Shown here: in pieces, positions 1 to 7,379 of the stretch | How positions within the stretch are numbered: position 1 is the first letter of the stretch | How the letters are laid out: every line of letters starts with the position of its first letter | Assembly: GCA_017620255.1 (NCBI GenBank) | Contig: JAFZQU010000019.1 | Span: 1-64,000 of the forward strand | DNA from: Lachnospiraceae bacterium | GTDB lineage: Bacteria; Bacillota; Clostridia; Lachnospirales; Lachnospiraceae | DNA: 64,000 bases | Direction of reading: 5' to 3' | Notes under the pieces: generated by a model | What the model saw: only the letters and a program-made list of their open reading frames with translations | What the model was told of the DNA's origin: nothing | The model's database searches: none | Program-made: the position numbers and the translations under genes

Positions 1-47
1 CTTATTTCTGTCTGTTCTGTTCCTACTACTATTAAATTTTGCAATGC

Positions 48-339
48 CTACGTGTACGCTCTGATACTTTTATGTTTTACACGTAGTTTTTCACCGCTTT
101 TGTCTCTGGCCTACGTGTAACCGAAGCGATTATTGGTTATTTACACGTAGTTTTTCTCTGTTTTCGTCCATATACTACGTGTAAACGGAACGTTTTCGCT
201 TACTTACACGTAGCCAGCCTCTGTTTCCGTCCATATACTACGTGTAAACGGAACGTTTTCGCTTACTTACACGTAGCCATCCTCTGTTTTCGTCCATATA
301 CTACGTGTAAACGGAACATTTTCACTCACTTACACGTAG
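48..339. repeat. Periodic inverted-repeat array 1 (CTACGTGTAA / TTACACGTAG)
   Basis: Ten half-sites of ten bases alternate in orientation, starting at 48, 77, 111, 141, 175, 204, 238, 267, 301 and 330. CTACGTGTAA is followed after 19-20 bp by its complement TTACACGTAG, then a 24-bp linker, so the unit is 63-64 bp. The last three units are nearly identical in loop and linker, which points to tandem duplication. Each pair could form a hairpin or cruciform with a 9-10 bp stem. No good open reading frame or T-tract is seen. The array lies just past the 3' end of the xre gene, and whatever lies further left is outside the window. The function is unknown. Confidence 0.93.
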
Positions 340-355
340 CCACCCCGCGAAATGC

Positions 356-385
356 AATTGCATTGTTTGAAATTGCATTGTTTGA
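356..385. repeat. 15-bp direct repeat
   Basis: AATTGCATTGTTTGA occurs twice end to end (356-370, 371-385), followed by a degraded third start. A perfect palindrome ATGCAATTGCAT overlaps its left edge at 352-363. It lies between array 1 and the stop codon of the xre gene. No function is apparent. Confidence 0.8.
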
Positions 386-400
386 ATCTGCATTATTCTA

Positions 401-709
401 TCATGAACAGCGTAGCTGTGAAAAGGAAATTATGCTCTCAATATTTTCCCCTATACGTGGAAGAAGAGAGCTTTCGCTCTCTTCTTCCTTACCCCGCAGG
501 ATCTCGTCGACCGAAGTCTCGAACAACCTGCTTAGGGCGAAAAGGTTATCCACAGTCGGGAGACTGTCGCCTCTCTGCCATTTGTAAATGGCCTGACCGG
601 ACTCGAAGCCCATGAAGTGGCTGATCTCCTCAACCGTGAGGTGTTTCTGTTTGCGGAGCTCCCTGATCCTCGCTCCCGTTGCTTTGGGGTCTAACACAGG
701 ATAGTTCAT
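401..709 (-). CDS. XRE-family helix-turn-helix regulator
   Basis: A 102-residue protein whose residues 10-70 form a Cro/C1-type helix-turn-helix. Visible parts are GARIRELRKQK, then VEEISHFMGF as the recognition turn, then YKWQRGDSLPTVDNL and FETSVDEIL, the usual end of the XRE fold. It should bind DNA as a dimer. The remaining 30 residues are not recognised and may carry dimerisation or sensing. The ATG is preceded by AAAGGAGG at good spacing. It stands alone, with array 1 beyond its 3' end and a 446-bp intergenic stretch before its start. A perfect 13-bp hairpin lies inside its 3' coding part. Its targets are not known, and the two repeat-rich flanks are candidates. Confidence 0.85.
   Translation of the reverse strand: MNYPVLDPKATGARIRELRKQKHLTVEEISHFMGFESGQAIYKWQRGDSLPTVDNLFALSRLFETSVDEILRGKEEESESSLLPRIGENIESIISFSQLRCS
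459..488 (-). other. Perfect 13-bp hairpin with GAAA loop inside xre
   Basis: The arms 459-471 and 476-488 are exact complements of 13 bp around a four-base loop. On the coding (minus) strand the loop reads GAAA, a GNRA tetraloop closed by C-G. It covers the codons for EEESESSLLP near the C terminus. It could slow RNA decay or act as a processing site; that is inference. Confidence 0.7.
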
Positions 710-989
710 AGCATCGCCTCCTTTTGTAAATAGAGTGACTTAACCTACAAGTTACATATTTACAGCATCCTCTGGCTCTACGGCCGATCGGCACCCCTGC
801 CTCCGGGGGATGCAAGGCTATATGACCTACGCTCATTATATATCGGCAGACAGGTCAAAAAGATAAACCGGTAGTTTATTTTTCTTCCGGTCTGCACGTT
901 GTATCATGATAGCATAAAACACAGACAGACGCAACACGAAAATCACATAAATAATCATATAAAAAAATCACATAGACAGAACACATAAA

Positions 990-1065
990 AAGACCAATAT
1001 CAGGCAGAAGATGAGCATGACGGGATCAGTGTATCCACATGCCGGAAAGGCCTGATATCGGTCTT
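990..1065 (+). ncRNA. Nested-hairpin leader or small RNA candidate
   Basis: A 15-bp inverted repeat (990-1004 with 1051-1065, one G-T wobble) encloses a second stem, GCATG/CATGC, which encloses GGAT/ATCC. The outer stem is followed by CTTTTGTT, a weak T-tract, then TTGAAAACTGCATAT. It lies 90 bp before the start of the plus-strand gene at 1156. It could be a structured 5' leader, a terminator-like switch, or an independent small RNA. No known riboswitch class was recognised. The rest of the 710-1155 gap holds only the direct repeat at 1101 and AT-rich sequence. Confidence 0.5.
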
Positions 1066-1100
1066 CTTTTGTTCCTTGAAAACTGCATATAGTCCACACC

Positions 1101-1127
1101 CCAAAGTACCAAATTACCAAAGTACCA
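1101..1127. repeat. Paired CCAAAGTACCA direct repeat upstream of the 1156 gene
   Basis: CCAAAGTACCA occurs at 1101-1111 and 1117-1127, a 16-bp repeat distance, about 30 bp before the ATG at 1156. The position would suit an operator or an RNA-binding site in the leader. No regulator can be assigned. Confidence 0.6.
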
Positions 1128-1155
1128 GACAAACATAAGAAAGGAGCATTCAAAA

Positions 1156-1668
1156 ATGCAAAAGCAAAGAAAACGCTACAAAGAAGTAAAACTTCCTGAC
1201 AACAGGTTCTACGGAGCCTACAGGAATCCGCTCGCCGGAACCTTCCGGTATGAGTACGCACTCTATGTGACCGTCTCGGACTTCTTCGCCTCGGTCACCT
1301 GCAGGTCGCTCTGCATGGAACGGCTGCGGCTTTATTTTACGGAGCTGAAGCGCGGATCCGATACGGAGATCGAGGCAGATGCAGCGCCTCAGGAATCCCC
1401 TGACGTATCTTCGAAGAAGACGCAGGAGAGCGTCCTGAAAGAAGTGTCCGTCCTGGTTGACCGGGATGTGCGCGGCAAGGTCAACTTCCCTGCCATGCAC
1501 GAATGCCGGGCCGAGTTCCGGGCCATCCCTGAGAGAGACGGTTCGCACACCTTCGTCTTTACAGACGGGGTGTACGGCTTCTCCCTCAGGCTCGACATGA
1601 CAAAGAAAGGTTCGCCAAAGCGCATCCTTGTGGCGGACCTTTTCCCGGACGAAGATGCGGCTGCATAG
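1156..1668 (+). CDS. Hypothetical protein, 170 aa
   Basis: I do not recognise a family. The protein is soluble, with a basic N terminus (MQKQRKRYKEVK), an aromatic-rich first third, an acidic or polar linker near residues 70-95, and a second domain rich in beta-type segments ending in LFPDEDAAA. No signal peptide or membrane segment is seen. The start is supported by AAAGGAG nine bases upstream, and the 3' end by a strong terminator at 1675. It is one of only two plus-strand genes, isolated from its neighbours. It is preceded by a nested hairpin (990-1065) and a direct repeat (1101-1127). The long frame on the opposite strand lacks such support and was rejected. Confidence 0.75.
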   Translation: MQKQRKRYKEVKLPDNRFYGAYRNPLAGTFRYEYALYVTVSDFFASVTCRSLCMERLRLYFTELKRGSDTEIEADAAPQESPDVSSKKTQESVLKEVSVLVDRDVRGKVNFPAMHECRAEFRAIPERDGSHTFVFTDGVYGFSLRLDMTKKGSPKRILVADLFPDEDAAA

Positions 1669-1674
1669 CCCACG

Positions 1675-1707
1675 AAAAATGGCTGCCACATGGCAGCCAT
1701 TTTTTTC
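1675..1707 (+). terminator. Rho-independent terminator after the 1156 gene
   Basis: AAAAATGGCTGC and GCAGCCATTTTTTT form a GC-containing stem with a short loop followed by seven T. The A-run before the stem means it may also stop minus-strand transcription coming from the gene that ends at 1737. Confidence 0.9.
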
Positions 1708-1736
1708 ATTTTTTTAATGCTTAGAAGACCCGTGCC

Positions 1737-2177
1737 CTACAGCTGTTGCAGCAGATCCGTAAGTCCTGCTGTGCCGGCGCCGGCAACGACAAGTGCCATG
1801 ACAATGGCAACAACGATCGAGATGATGATGAAGAAGCAGAATTTGGATCTTGCAAAGTTCTTCACATTCTTATTGGCCGGTGCAAAGCACATGATGAGCA
1901 GGATGATAAATCCGATACACGGAAGCGCAAACAAAAGCTCGTAGCCGAAATATCCCCACATGCTGATCGGACGGTATTCCTCCGGAATGTACATGGTGGC
2001 AAACGCCGGCTGCGGCTGCGGTTGCGGCTGCGGTTGCGGCTGTACCGGCGGTGCCGGTTGTGCAACGTCATCTGCCCAGTTATCTTTCTTCGCTGCGCCT
2101 TCCGTCAGGCTTGCACCGCATTTCGGACAGAACGCAGGCTGCCCTTCGATATTTGTCCCACATTTCTGACAAAACAT
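1737..2177 (-). CDS. Zinc-ribbon membrane protein with Pro-Gln repeat
   Basis: A 146-residue protein. Residues 3-21 form a zinc ribbon (CQKCG then CPKCG, the zinc_ribbon_2 type common in Firmicutes membrane proteins). A linker near residues 42-58 is a run of Gln-Pro dipeptides encoded by a GGCTGC/GGTTGC hexamer repeat. Two hydrophobic segments follow, around 78-97 and 112-135, with a basic stretch between them. It is probably an inner-membrane protein with a cytoplasmic metal-binding head; the role is unknown. AGGAGG precedes the ATG. It follows ybaK in the same direction, with 94 bp between them. The hexamer tract could vary in length by slippage. Confidence 0.8.
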   Translation of the reverse strand: MFCQKCGTNIEGQPAFCPKCGASLTEGAAKKDNWADDVAQPAPPVQPQPQPQPQPQPAFATMYIPEEYRPISMWGYFGYELLFALPCIGFIILLIMCFAPANKNVKNFARSKFCFFIIISIVVAIVMALVVAGAGTAGLTDLLQQL

Positions 2178-2271
2178 TTCATAGCCCTCCTCATAGTGTT
2201 TGATTCAAAACTTATATTGACAGTTTGCCACAGTTTGTCACATTTCGCAAGATACAAAACAGTTTTGAAGA

Positions 2272-2751
2272 TCACTCTCCCGCAATATCCGCCACGGTAC
2301 ACCCGACCATGGCGATCAGGTCGGCAGGCGCCAGTTCCACCTGGAAGCCGATCTTCCCTGCACTCACAAAGACCGAGTCAAATCCCGGTGCCGTTTCATG
2401 AATGAAAGTCGGGAACGGTTTCTTCATCCCGATGGGGGAACAGCCGCCATGCACGTAACCGGTCAAGGGCAGAAGGTCTTTCTGTTTGATCATGGCAACG
2501 GCTTTTTCTCCGGCTGCTTTTGCCGCTTTCTTAAGATCGAGTTCCGCCTGCACCGGCACCACAAATACATAGTAGGAACCGCTCTTTCCCTGCGTGACCA
2601 GTGTCTTGAAAACCTTTGCGGGATCCTCTCCCAGGATCCCTGCGATCGTCTCACCGGTCATCGTCGGATCCGGTTCATAGGAATGACTCCTGTACGTGAT
2701 CTTCTTACCATCCAAAAGCCGCATTACATTTGTCTTCTCATCCTTTTTCAT
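2272..2751 (-). CDS. ybaK: Cys-tRNA(Pro)/Cys-tRNA(Cys) deacylase YbaK
   Basis: A 159-residue YbaK/EbsC-family editing protein. These enzymes hydrolyse cysteine mischarged on tRNA-Pro in trans to prolyl-tRNA synthetase. Visible family features are NVMRLLDGKKI near the N terminus, the DPAKVFKTLV segment with the conserved lysine, YVFVVPV, LDLKKAAKAAG, and YVHGGCSPIGMKK with the conserved GG-SP-G loop. The length is normal. It starts nine bases after the sbcC stop and is likely co-transcribed with sbcD and sbcC. The paralogous families ProX and EbsC are alternatives, but the length and the GCSPIG motif favour YbaK. Confidence 0.93.
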   Translation of the reverse strand: MKKDEKTNVMRLLDGKKITYRSHSYEPDPTMTGETIAGILGEDPAKVFKTLVTQGKSGSYYVFVVPVQAELDLKKAAKAAGEKAVAMIKQKDLLPLTGYVHGGCSPIGMKKPFPTFIHETAPGFDSVFVSAGKIGFQVELAPADLIAMVGCTVADIAGE

Positions 2752-2760
2752 CTCTTGTCC

Positions 2761-5700
2761 TCAAACACCTTCGATCTCAAACCTGCTGCCGTCCCGCCTC
2801 TTCTCCACACGGATCTGCTGCGGGATGTTCTCGATCAGCTCTTCCCTGTGGCTGATCACGCCGACCAGTTTATGCGCGCCGGACAGATTGATCAGCGTCT
2901 CCAGTGCGCATGCGATCGACTTACGGTCCAGCGTTCCGAACCCTTCATCCACAAACAGCGCATCCATCTGCACGCCGCCGTTGTTGGCGGAAACGGTATC
3001 GGAAAGTCCGAGCGCCAGACTCAGGGACGCCTTGAAGCTCTCACCGCCTGAGAGATTACCGACAGGCCTTCTGTGCCCCGTGTAATTATCAAGCACTTCC
3101 AGATCCAGGAAATGCGGTTTATCCCTTTCCTGTCCGACTTCCTTCCTGAACAGTTCGAACTGGCCCTCGCTCATCGGGTAGAGCCGCCGGTTCGCCGCAG
3201 CGATGATCCCGTCAAACCCGGTCGCCTGAACATACTGCTCAAGCGTGATCTTCCCCTGTCCGGTCGTTCCGCGCACCAGCGCATACAAACGCTTGCAGAT
3301 ACTGAATTCCTTTTCGGCCGCATCAAGATCATCCTTCAGATCCGCCATATGGTCTCTCTTGTCTATATTGGTCGTGATCCTGTTGTGCAGTGTGTTTTCC
3401 GCTCTTCTGATCTCAGCGACCGCATCTGTTTCCGCCTCACACACAGCCGTCAGTTCACTGATGTCGATGCGTGTTTTTCCCGCCGCATCTTCTTTCGCCT
3501 GTGCAAGCTGCGTTTTGTTATTCGAGACCGCCTCGCTGTAAGCGCGGATCTTTCCTTCTGTCTCTTCCAGTTCCTCTGCAGTCACGACAAACGAAAGCAT
3601 TTCTTCCGCCCCGTCAAAATCATGCGCCGCCAGTTTGGCATCAAGCGCCTTCTTTAGCGTCTCCTCATCTGCCTGCTGGATGGCGTACGTCTCTTTGAGC
3701 GTCTGCAGCGTACTCTCTGCCGCGGTAACTTTTTGATCGGCTTCCGTCCTGGCTTCCGTTGCCTGCCCGATCGCATCCGTGAGCGTCTTTACTTCTTCCT
3801 GCGCTTTTTCTTTATGCGCGCCGGCTTCTTCCCAGTCTGCAAACTGCAGGGTGGCAAGTGTATGCAAGGTCGTGCGTGTTTCCGTAAGCGATGCCTCCGC
3901 TTTCCTCTTGCGCTCTGCCATCTCTTCTTTTTGACCGGATAAGGCTTCCGTTTCCGCACCTTCCGCCTGCAAAAGCGATGCCTCTGACTCATTTAACAGG
4001 TTGCAGTCTTTTTCGGCTGCGATCTGTACCGCCGTATTCTCTTTGATCTTTGCATCCACATCTGTGCGTGCATCTTTTGTCTTCGTAAGCAGTTCCTGAA
4101 GAGCAAGGCCTTTTGTATCCACGCCAAGGACATGATCTTCGAGACACTCCAGAAGGTCTGTGCGAAGCTGTGATTCAAACTGTTCCAGTGCCGTCTTCGC
4201 TTTTTCCGCTTCCGTGTTGTCCGCGGCCTTTTGTTCCTGCGCCCGGTTTTCCTTATTCTTCAGTCCCTCGAATTCTTCCTCGCTGATCACTTCTTCAGGC
4301 ATCGCCGCAGGTTCCGGATGATGCGTCGAACCGCAGACGGGGCATTTCTCTCCCTCTGTCAGGGACTGCGCCAGAATGCCGGCCCTGTTGCAGGACAGGA
4401 TCTTGTCCGCCCGAAGCAGTTCCCTGTTTGCTTCTTCATAAGCCTGCAGGGATTCCCTGAACCGGTTTTGTTTATCCGCAAGGTCCTGCTCCATCTGCAC
4501 ACGCTCTGCAAGTTGTACATCGAGGACATGCGCGATCTTTTCCTTCAGTTCGCCAAGGTCTTTTCCCGTTTCCCTGATACGCACCAGTTCTTCCGGCCGC
4601 TCCTTCAGATCCGTGATCGTCTTTTTCAGGGCTGCGATCTTCTCTTTTAAAGCCTTCTCTGCCTCCTGCAGGCCGGCTTCGTCTGCTTTGATCTTTTCCT
4701 CTTCTGCTTCGAGGTTTTTCAGTTTTTCCGTCAGTTCGCTGCGCTGCCGGTATTTGCTCTCTTCTCCCTCGATCTGTGCGATCGTCTGCTTGAGTGTCTC
4801 CACTCTGGGTTCCTGCTCTTTTGCAGCCGCAAGCAGATCTGCCGCTTTTACGGCATCTTCTTTCGCCTGCGCCAACGTCTCTTTTTGTATTTCGATCTGC
4901 TCTTTTGTGGCCGCTGCTTCCGCACGTTTGCCGGACCATGCGGTATAGGCGGGATTCACTTCATGCGTAGCCGCTTTCCGGCGTTTGACTTTTTCTTCCG
5001 TTTCCCTGATCTCATCCGCCTGTTTCTTCAGCTCTTCCTGCTCGGTTTCAAGCGCAGCAAGCCTGTCGATAAAACGGTTGTTGGTCTCTGCCGTTGCAAG
5101 TTCCGCCTGCCGTTTGTTCAGTTTTGCTTCTGCCTCTTTCAGTTCTTTTTGCAGACTCTTAAGGCGCTCTTCATCTTCCTTCAGGATCTGCGCAAGCAAA
5201 GTCAGCATCTCATCCAGGTTCCAGGCACTGCCCGTCTTTTGGGCACTCTCTCTTAACTGCGCAAGTTCCGCCGCATACGCACTTCCCGCATCCGTCTGCA
5301 CGTCGTCAAAATACTGCAAAACGCTGCGCTCCGTCCTTGTTTTTTCATCCTTGCCGCGGTCCATACGGTTCTTTAACACATCCACCATTCTCTCGTAAGG
5401 CTGTGTCATGAAAATGTTGCGCAGGATCACCGTACGCGTTTCCGTTTTGGCGTTTAACAGACCCCAGAACTCGCCCTGTGCGATCATCACGATCTGCTTG
5501 AACTGCTTCTCGTCGATGCGCAGCAGCTCCTTCACGGCTTTTTCCACGTTGGTAAGACCCTCTATGGGCGTCATCCCCTCTTCGTAAAAGACGGTTTTTC
5601 CCTTTTCCGTAAGCGTACCGCTGCCGGTCTTTTTATCACGCTCAAATGAAGGCTCCCTGTAGACATGGAAAGACCTTCCCTGATGCGTGAAGTAAAAATC

Positions 5701-5940
5701 AACATAGCTCTGCACGCTCAGCGGCGCATACTCGCTGCGCAGGCCGTATTTGTCGCGGTAAGTCCCGCTGGTCACTCCGTAGAGTGCAAAGATGATCGCA
5801 TCAAAGATCGTGGTCTTACCGGAACCTGTATCACCGGCGATCAGGAACAGGCCCTTGTCTTCAAACTGTTCAAAATCGATCCATGGCATTTCCCCGGCAT
5901 AGGGTCCGAATGCGCAGATCTTTAATTTAACCGGCTTCAT
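2761..5940 (-). CDS. sbcC: Exonuclease subunit SbcC (SMC-like ATPase)
   Basis: 1059 residues with the Rad50/SbcC layout. The N-terminal half-ATPase has Walker A GDTGSGKTT near residue 37. Long charged coiled coils follow, interrupted by the zinc hook CPVCG near residue 531. The C-terminal half has the ABC signature LSGGESFKASLSLALG and Walker B FVDEGFGTLD. With SbcD it forms the SbcCD nuclease, which cleaves hairpin and cruciform DNA and blocked ends. It overlaps the sbcD stop by 14 bp, as is typical of sbcDC operons. The window holds several long inverted repeats, the kind of structure this complex acts on. Length and motifs are complete. Confidence 0.98.
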   Translation of the reverse strand: MKPVKLKICAFGPYAGEMPWIDFEQFEDKGLFLIAGDTGSGKTTIFDAIIFALYGVTSGTYRDKYGLRSEYAPLSVQSYVDFYFTHQGRSFHVYREPSFERDKKTGSGTLTEKGKTVFYEEGMTPIEGLTNVEKAVKELLRIDEKQFKQIVMIAQGEFWGLLNAKTETRTVILRNIFMTQPYERMVDVLKNRMDRGKDEKTRTERSVLQYFDDVQTDAGSAYAAELAQLRESAQKTGSAWNLDEMLTLLAQILKEDEERLKSLQKELKEAEAKLNKRQAELATAETNNRFIDRLAALETEQEELKKQADEIRETEEKVKRRKAATHEVNPAYTAWSGKRAEAAATKEQIEIQKETLAQAKEDAVKAADLLAAAKEQEPRVETLKQTIAQIEGEESKYRQRSELTEKLKNLEAEEEKIKADEAGLQEAEKALKEKIAALKKTITDLKERPEELVRIRETGKDLGELKEKIAHVLDVQLAERVQMEQDLADKQNRFRESLQAYEEANRELLRADKILSCNRAGILAQSLTEGEKCPVCGSTHHPEPAAMPEEVISEEEFEGLKNKENRAQEQKAADNTEAEKAKTALEQFESQLRTDLLECLEDHVLGVDTKGLALQELLTKTKDARTDVDAKIKENTAVQIAAEKDCNLLNESEASLLQAEGAETEALSGQKEEMAERKRKAEASLTETRTTLHTLATLQFADWEEAGAHKEKAQEEVKTLTDAIGQATEARTEADQKVTAAESTLQTLKETYAIQQADEETLKKALDAKLAAHDFDGAEEMLSFVVTAEELEETEGKIRAYSEAVSNNKTQLAQAKEDAAGKTRIDISELTAVCEAETDAVAEIRRAENTLHNRITTNIDKRDHMADLKDDLDAAEKEFSICKRLYALVRGTTGQGKITLEQYVQATGFDGIIAAANRRLYPMSEGQFELFRKEVGQERDKPHFLDLEVLDNYTGHRRPVGNLSGGESFKASLSLALGLSDTVSANNGGVQMDALFVDEGFGTLDRKSIACALETLINLSGAHKLVGVISHREELIENIPQQIRVEKRRDGSRFEIEGV

Positions 5941-7081
5941 CGTTCACTCCTGCCTCTCCTGCTGCCATCTGCATGATCTCCATTTCCTCGTCGCTGATCT
6001 CACAACCGTACATCATTTGGTAAAAATCACGCACCAGATCCGTAAACGACTTTTCCTGCGTGAACGCGGAGATGCTGCTCTGTGCGATCTTTCTTGTATG
6101 CGAATTGTCGTAATCGATCTTGACTGTGTTGGGATAGGTCTGCTGGAAAATGGCCATCGCATCGTTGATGATATCTTCATCCGTCAGCGTCGCATAGATA
6201 AAATCATCCGGTGCCTTCACGTTCTTTTTATCCAGCAGTTCTTTCAGCGTACCGCGGATATGCCGCATGTCGCGAAGCGGTTTCAAAGGATGCAGTTCTA
6301 CCTCCACCTCTTTTTTGTTGACCGTGATGATGGGCACTGATTTTTCGTTATTCACTTCACTTAGGGAATACTTCAGCATGGATCCCGCATAGCGTACCGT
6401 GTCCCGTCCGACACGCTGCGGGGAATGGATATGACCGAGCGCCACATAGTCAAACGCGTCAAACACATCATAACCGATCTTCTCGACAAGTCCCACGCTC
6501 TGGGTACCGGCGCTCTCGGATCCGCCCAGCGCGGGATCTTCACCCCGTCCGGAAACAAACTGATGCGCGATCAGGATGTTCGTCTTCGATTCGTCGATCT
6601 TTGTATGTGCGAGGATCGTGCGGACGGCTTCCTCATAGTTGTCGATGCCCTCGTCCGGATAATAATGCTTCACGCGCGAAGCCTTGACGAAGGGCAGCAT
6701 GTAAATGCAGACTTCCGTGTCGCCGTCCTTTATCACCTGATGTTCCAATGTGCCATCATAGAGCGCGGAAATATAGATCTGATGGGCCTGCAACCCCCAG
6801 CTTCCGAAGTTCAGCCGGTCATCCGAATCATGGTTGCCGCTGATCATAAAAGTCTTTACCTGCATCGTGGAAAGCCTGCTTAGAAACGAATCCAAAAGGC
6901 GCACCGCCGCTTCGCTCGGGATCGCCTTGTCATAGACATCGCCCGCGATCAAAACGGCATCTGCCTTTTCCGTTTCGATCAGCTTTAAGATCGCATCCAG
7001 CATGTACTTTTGATCTTCGATCAGGTCAAAATCACCTAAGGACTTTCCCAGGTGCAGATCACCCAGATGTAGCAGTTTCAT
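5927..7081 (-). CDS. sbcD: Exonuclease subunit SbcD (Mre11-like)
   Basis: A 384-residue calcineurin-type phosphoesterase. The metal-binding motifs are in order: GDLHLGK near residue 7, GDVYDKAIP near 48, SGNHDS near 82, then a distal histidine segment and GHIHSPQ near 215. The C-terminal part matches the SbcD cap and SbcC-binding region. It is the nuclease subunit of SbcCD. The ATG follows GGGGTGGG. The gene lies 36 bp after the double-glycine zinc-ribbon gene and overlaps sbcC, so it is the central gene of an operon. Confidence 0.97.
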   Translation of the reverse strand: MKLLHLGDLHLGKSLGDFDLIEDQKYMLDAILKLIETEKADAVLIAGDVYDKAIPSEAAVRLLDSFLSRLSTMQVKTFMISGNHDSDDRLNFGSWGLQAHQIYISALYDGTLEHQVIKDGDTEVCIYMLPFVKASRVKHYYPDEGIDNYEEAVRTILAHTKIDESKTNILIAHQFVSGRGEDPALGGSESAGTQSVGLVEKIGYDVFDAFDYVALGHIHSPQRVGRDTVRYAGSMLKYSLSEVNNEKSVPIITVNKKEVEVELHPLKPLRDMRHIRGTLKELLDKKNVKAPDDFIYATLTDEDIINDAMAIFQQTYPNTVKIDYDNSHTRKIAQSSISAFTQEKSFTDLVRDFYQMMYGCEISDEEMEIMQMAAGEAGVNDEAG

Positions 7082-7117
7082 AACCCACCCCGTTTCTGTA
7101 CTGCGTCGCCGTTTCTG

Positions 7118-7351
7118 TTATACACTTTCCGGAGATGCTTTGCCCCGTACGACCGAAAATACCTTGTGGCAGAACGGACACTTGGTAAGCGGTTTCGAGA
7201 GTGTCCGGAAGAATTCGTTGCAGTACGGGCATTCCACTCTCCTGCCGCCATCCTGACCGCCCACATCCGCTCCCGTCACGGTTGCGCCGCCTGTTGCCAT
7301 TTCCAGTTCTTCCGGCGTGAGCTCCTCTTCGTTTCGCAATGCTTCGTTCAT
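7118..7351 (-). CDS. Small zinc-ribbon protein with a double-glycine leader-like N terminus
   Basis: A 77-residue protein. Residues 9-22 (EELTPEELEMATGG) look like the leader end of double-glycine peptides such as Nif11-type or class II bacteriocin precursors, which are normally cut after GG by C39 peptidase transporters. After a Gly-rich stretch comes a zinc ribbon with Cys41, Cys44, Cys58 and Cys61 (CPYC and CPFC). A strong AGGAGG site precedes the ATG, and the gene sits tightly between the phosphatase gene (28 bp) and sbcD (36 bp). No peptidase-transporter or modification enzyme is next to it. It may be a plain zinc-ribbon protein that resembles a leader by chance, or a leader-bearing peptide processed elsewhere. 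Confidence 0.8.
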   Translation of the reverse strand: MNEALRNEEELTPEELEMATGGATVTGADVGGQDGGRRVECPYCNEFFRTLSKPLTKCPFCHKVFSVVRGKASPESV

Positions 7352-7379
7352 GTTCTTCCTCCTGTGATCTTCGCGCAGC

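Noticed and set aside
48-339. CRISPR array
   Set aside because: The repeats are only ten bases and alternate in orientation, the spacers in units 3-5 are nearly identical, and no cas genes are present.
630-836. 68-residue minus-strand frame upstream of xre
   Set aside because: It overlaps the xre start in another frame, and the composition rich in Arg and Cys suggests a shadow.
1150-1689. 179-residue minus-strand frame opposite the 1156 gene
   Set aside because: The plus-strand gene has AAAGGAG and a terminator, while this frame begins inside the terminator stem and is rich in Arg, Cys and His, as is typical of shadow frames.
2398-3051. Long plus-strand frames opposite ybaK and sbcC
   Set aside because: They are antisense to well-supported genes and show no domain or ribosome site. 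The same applies to the long plus-strand frames opposite other minus-strand genes.
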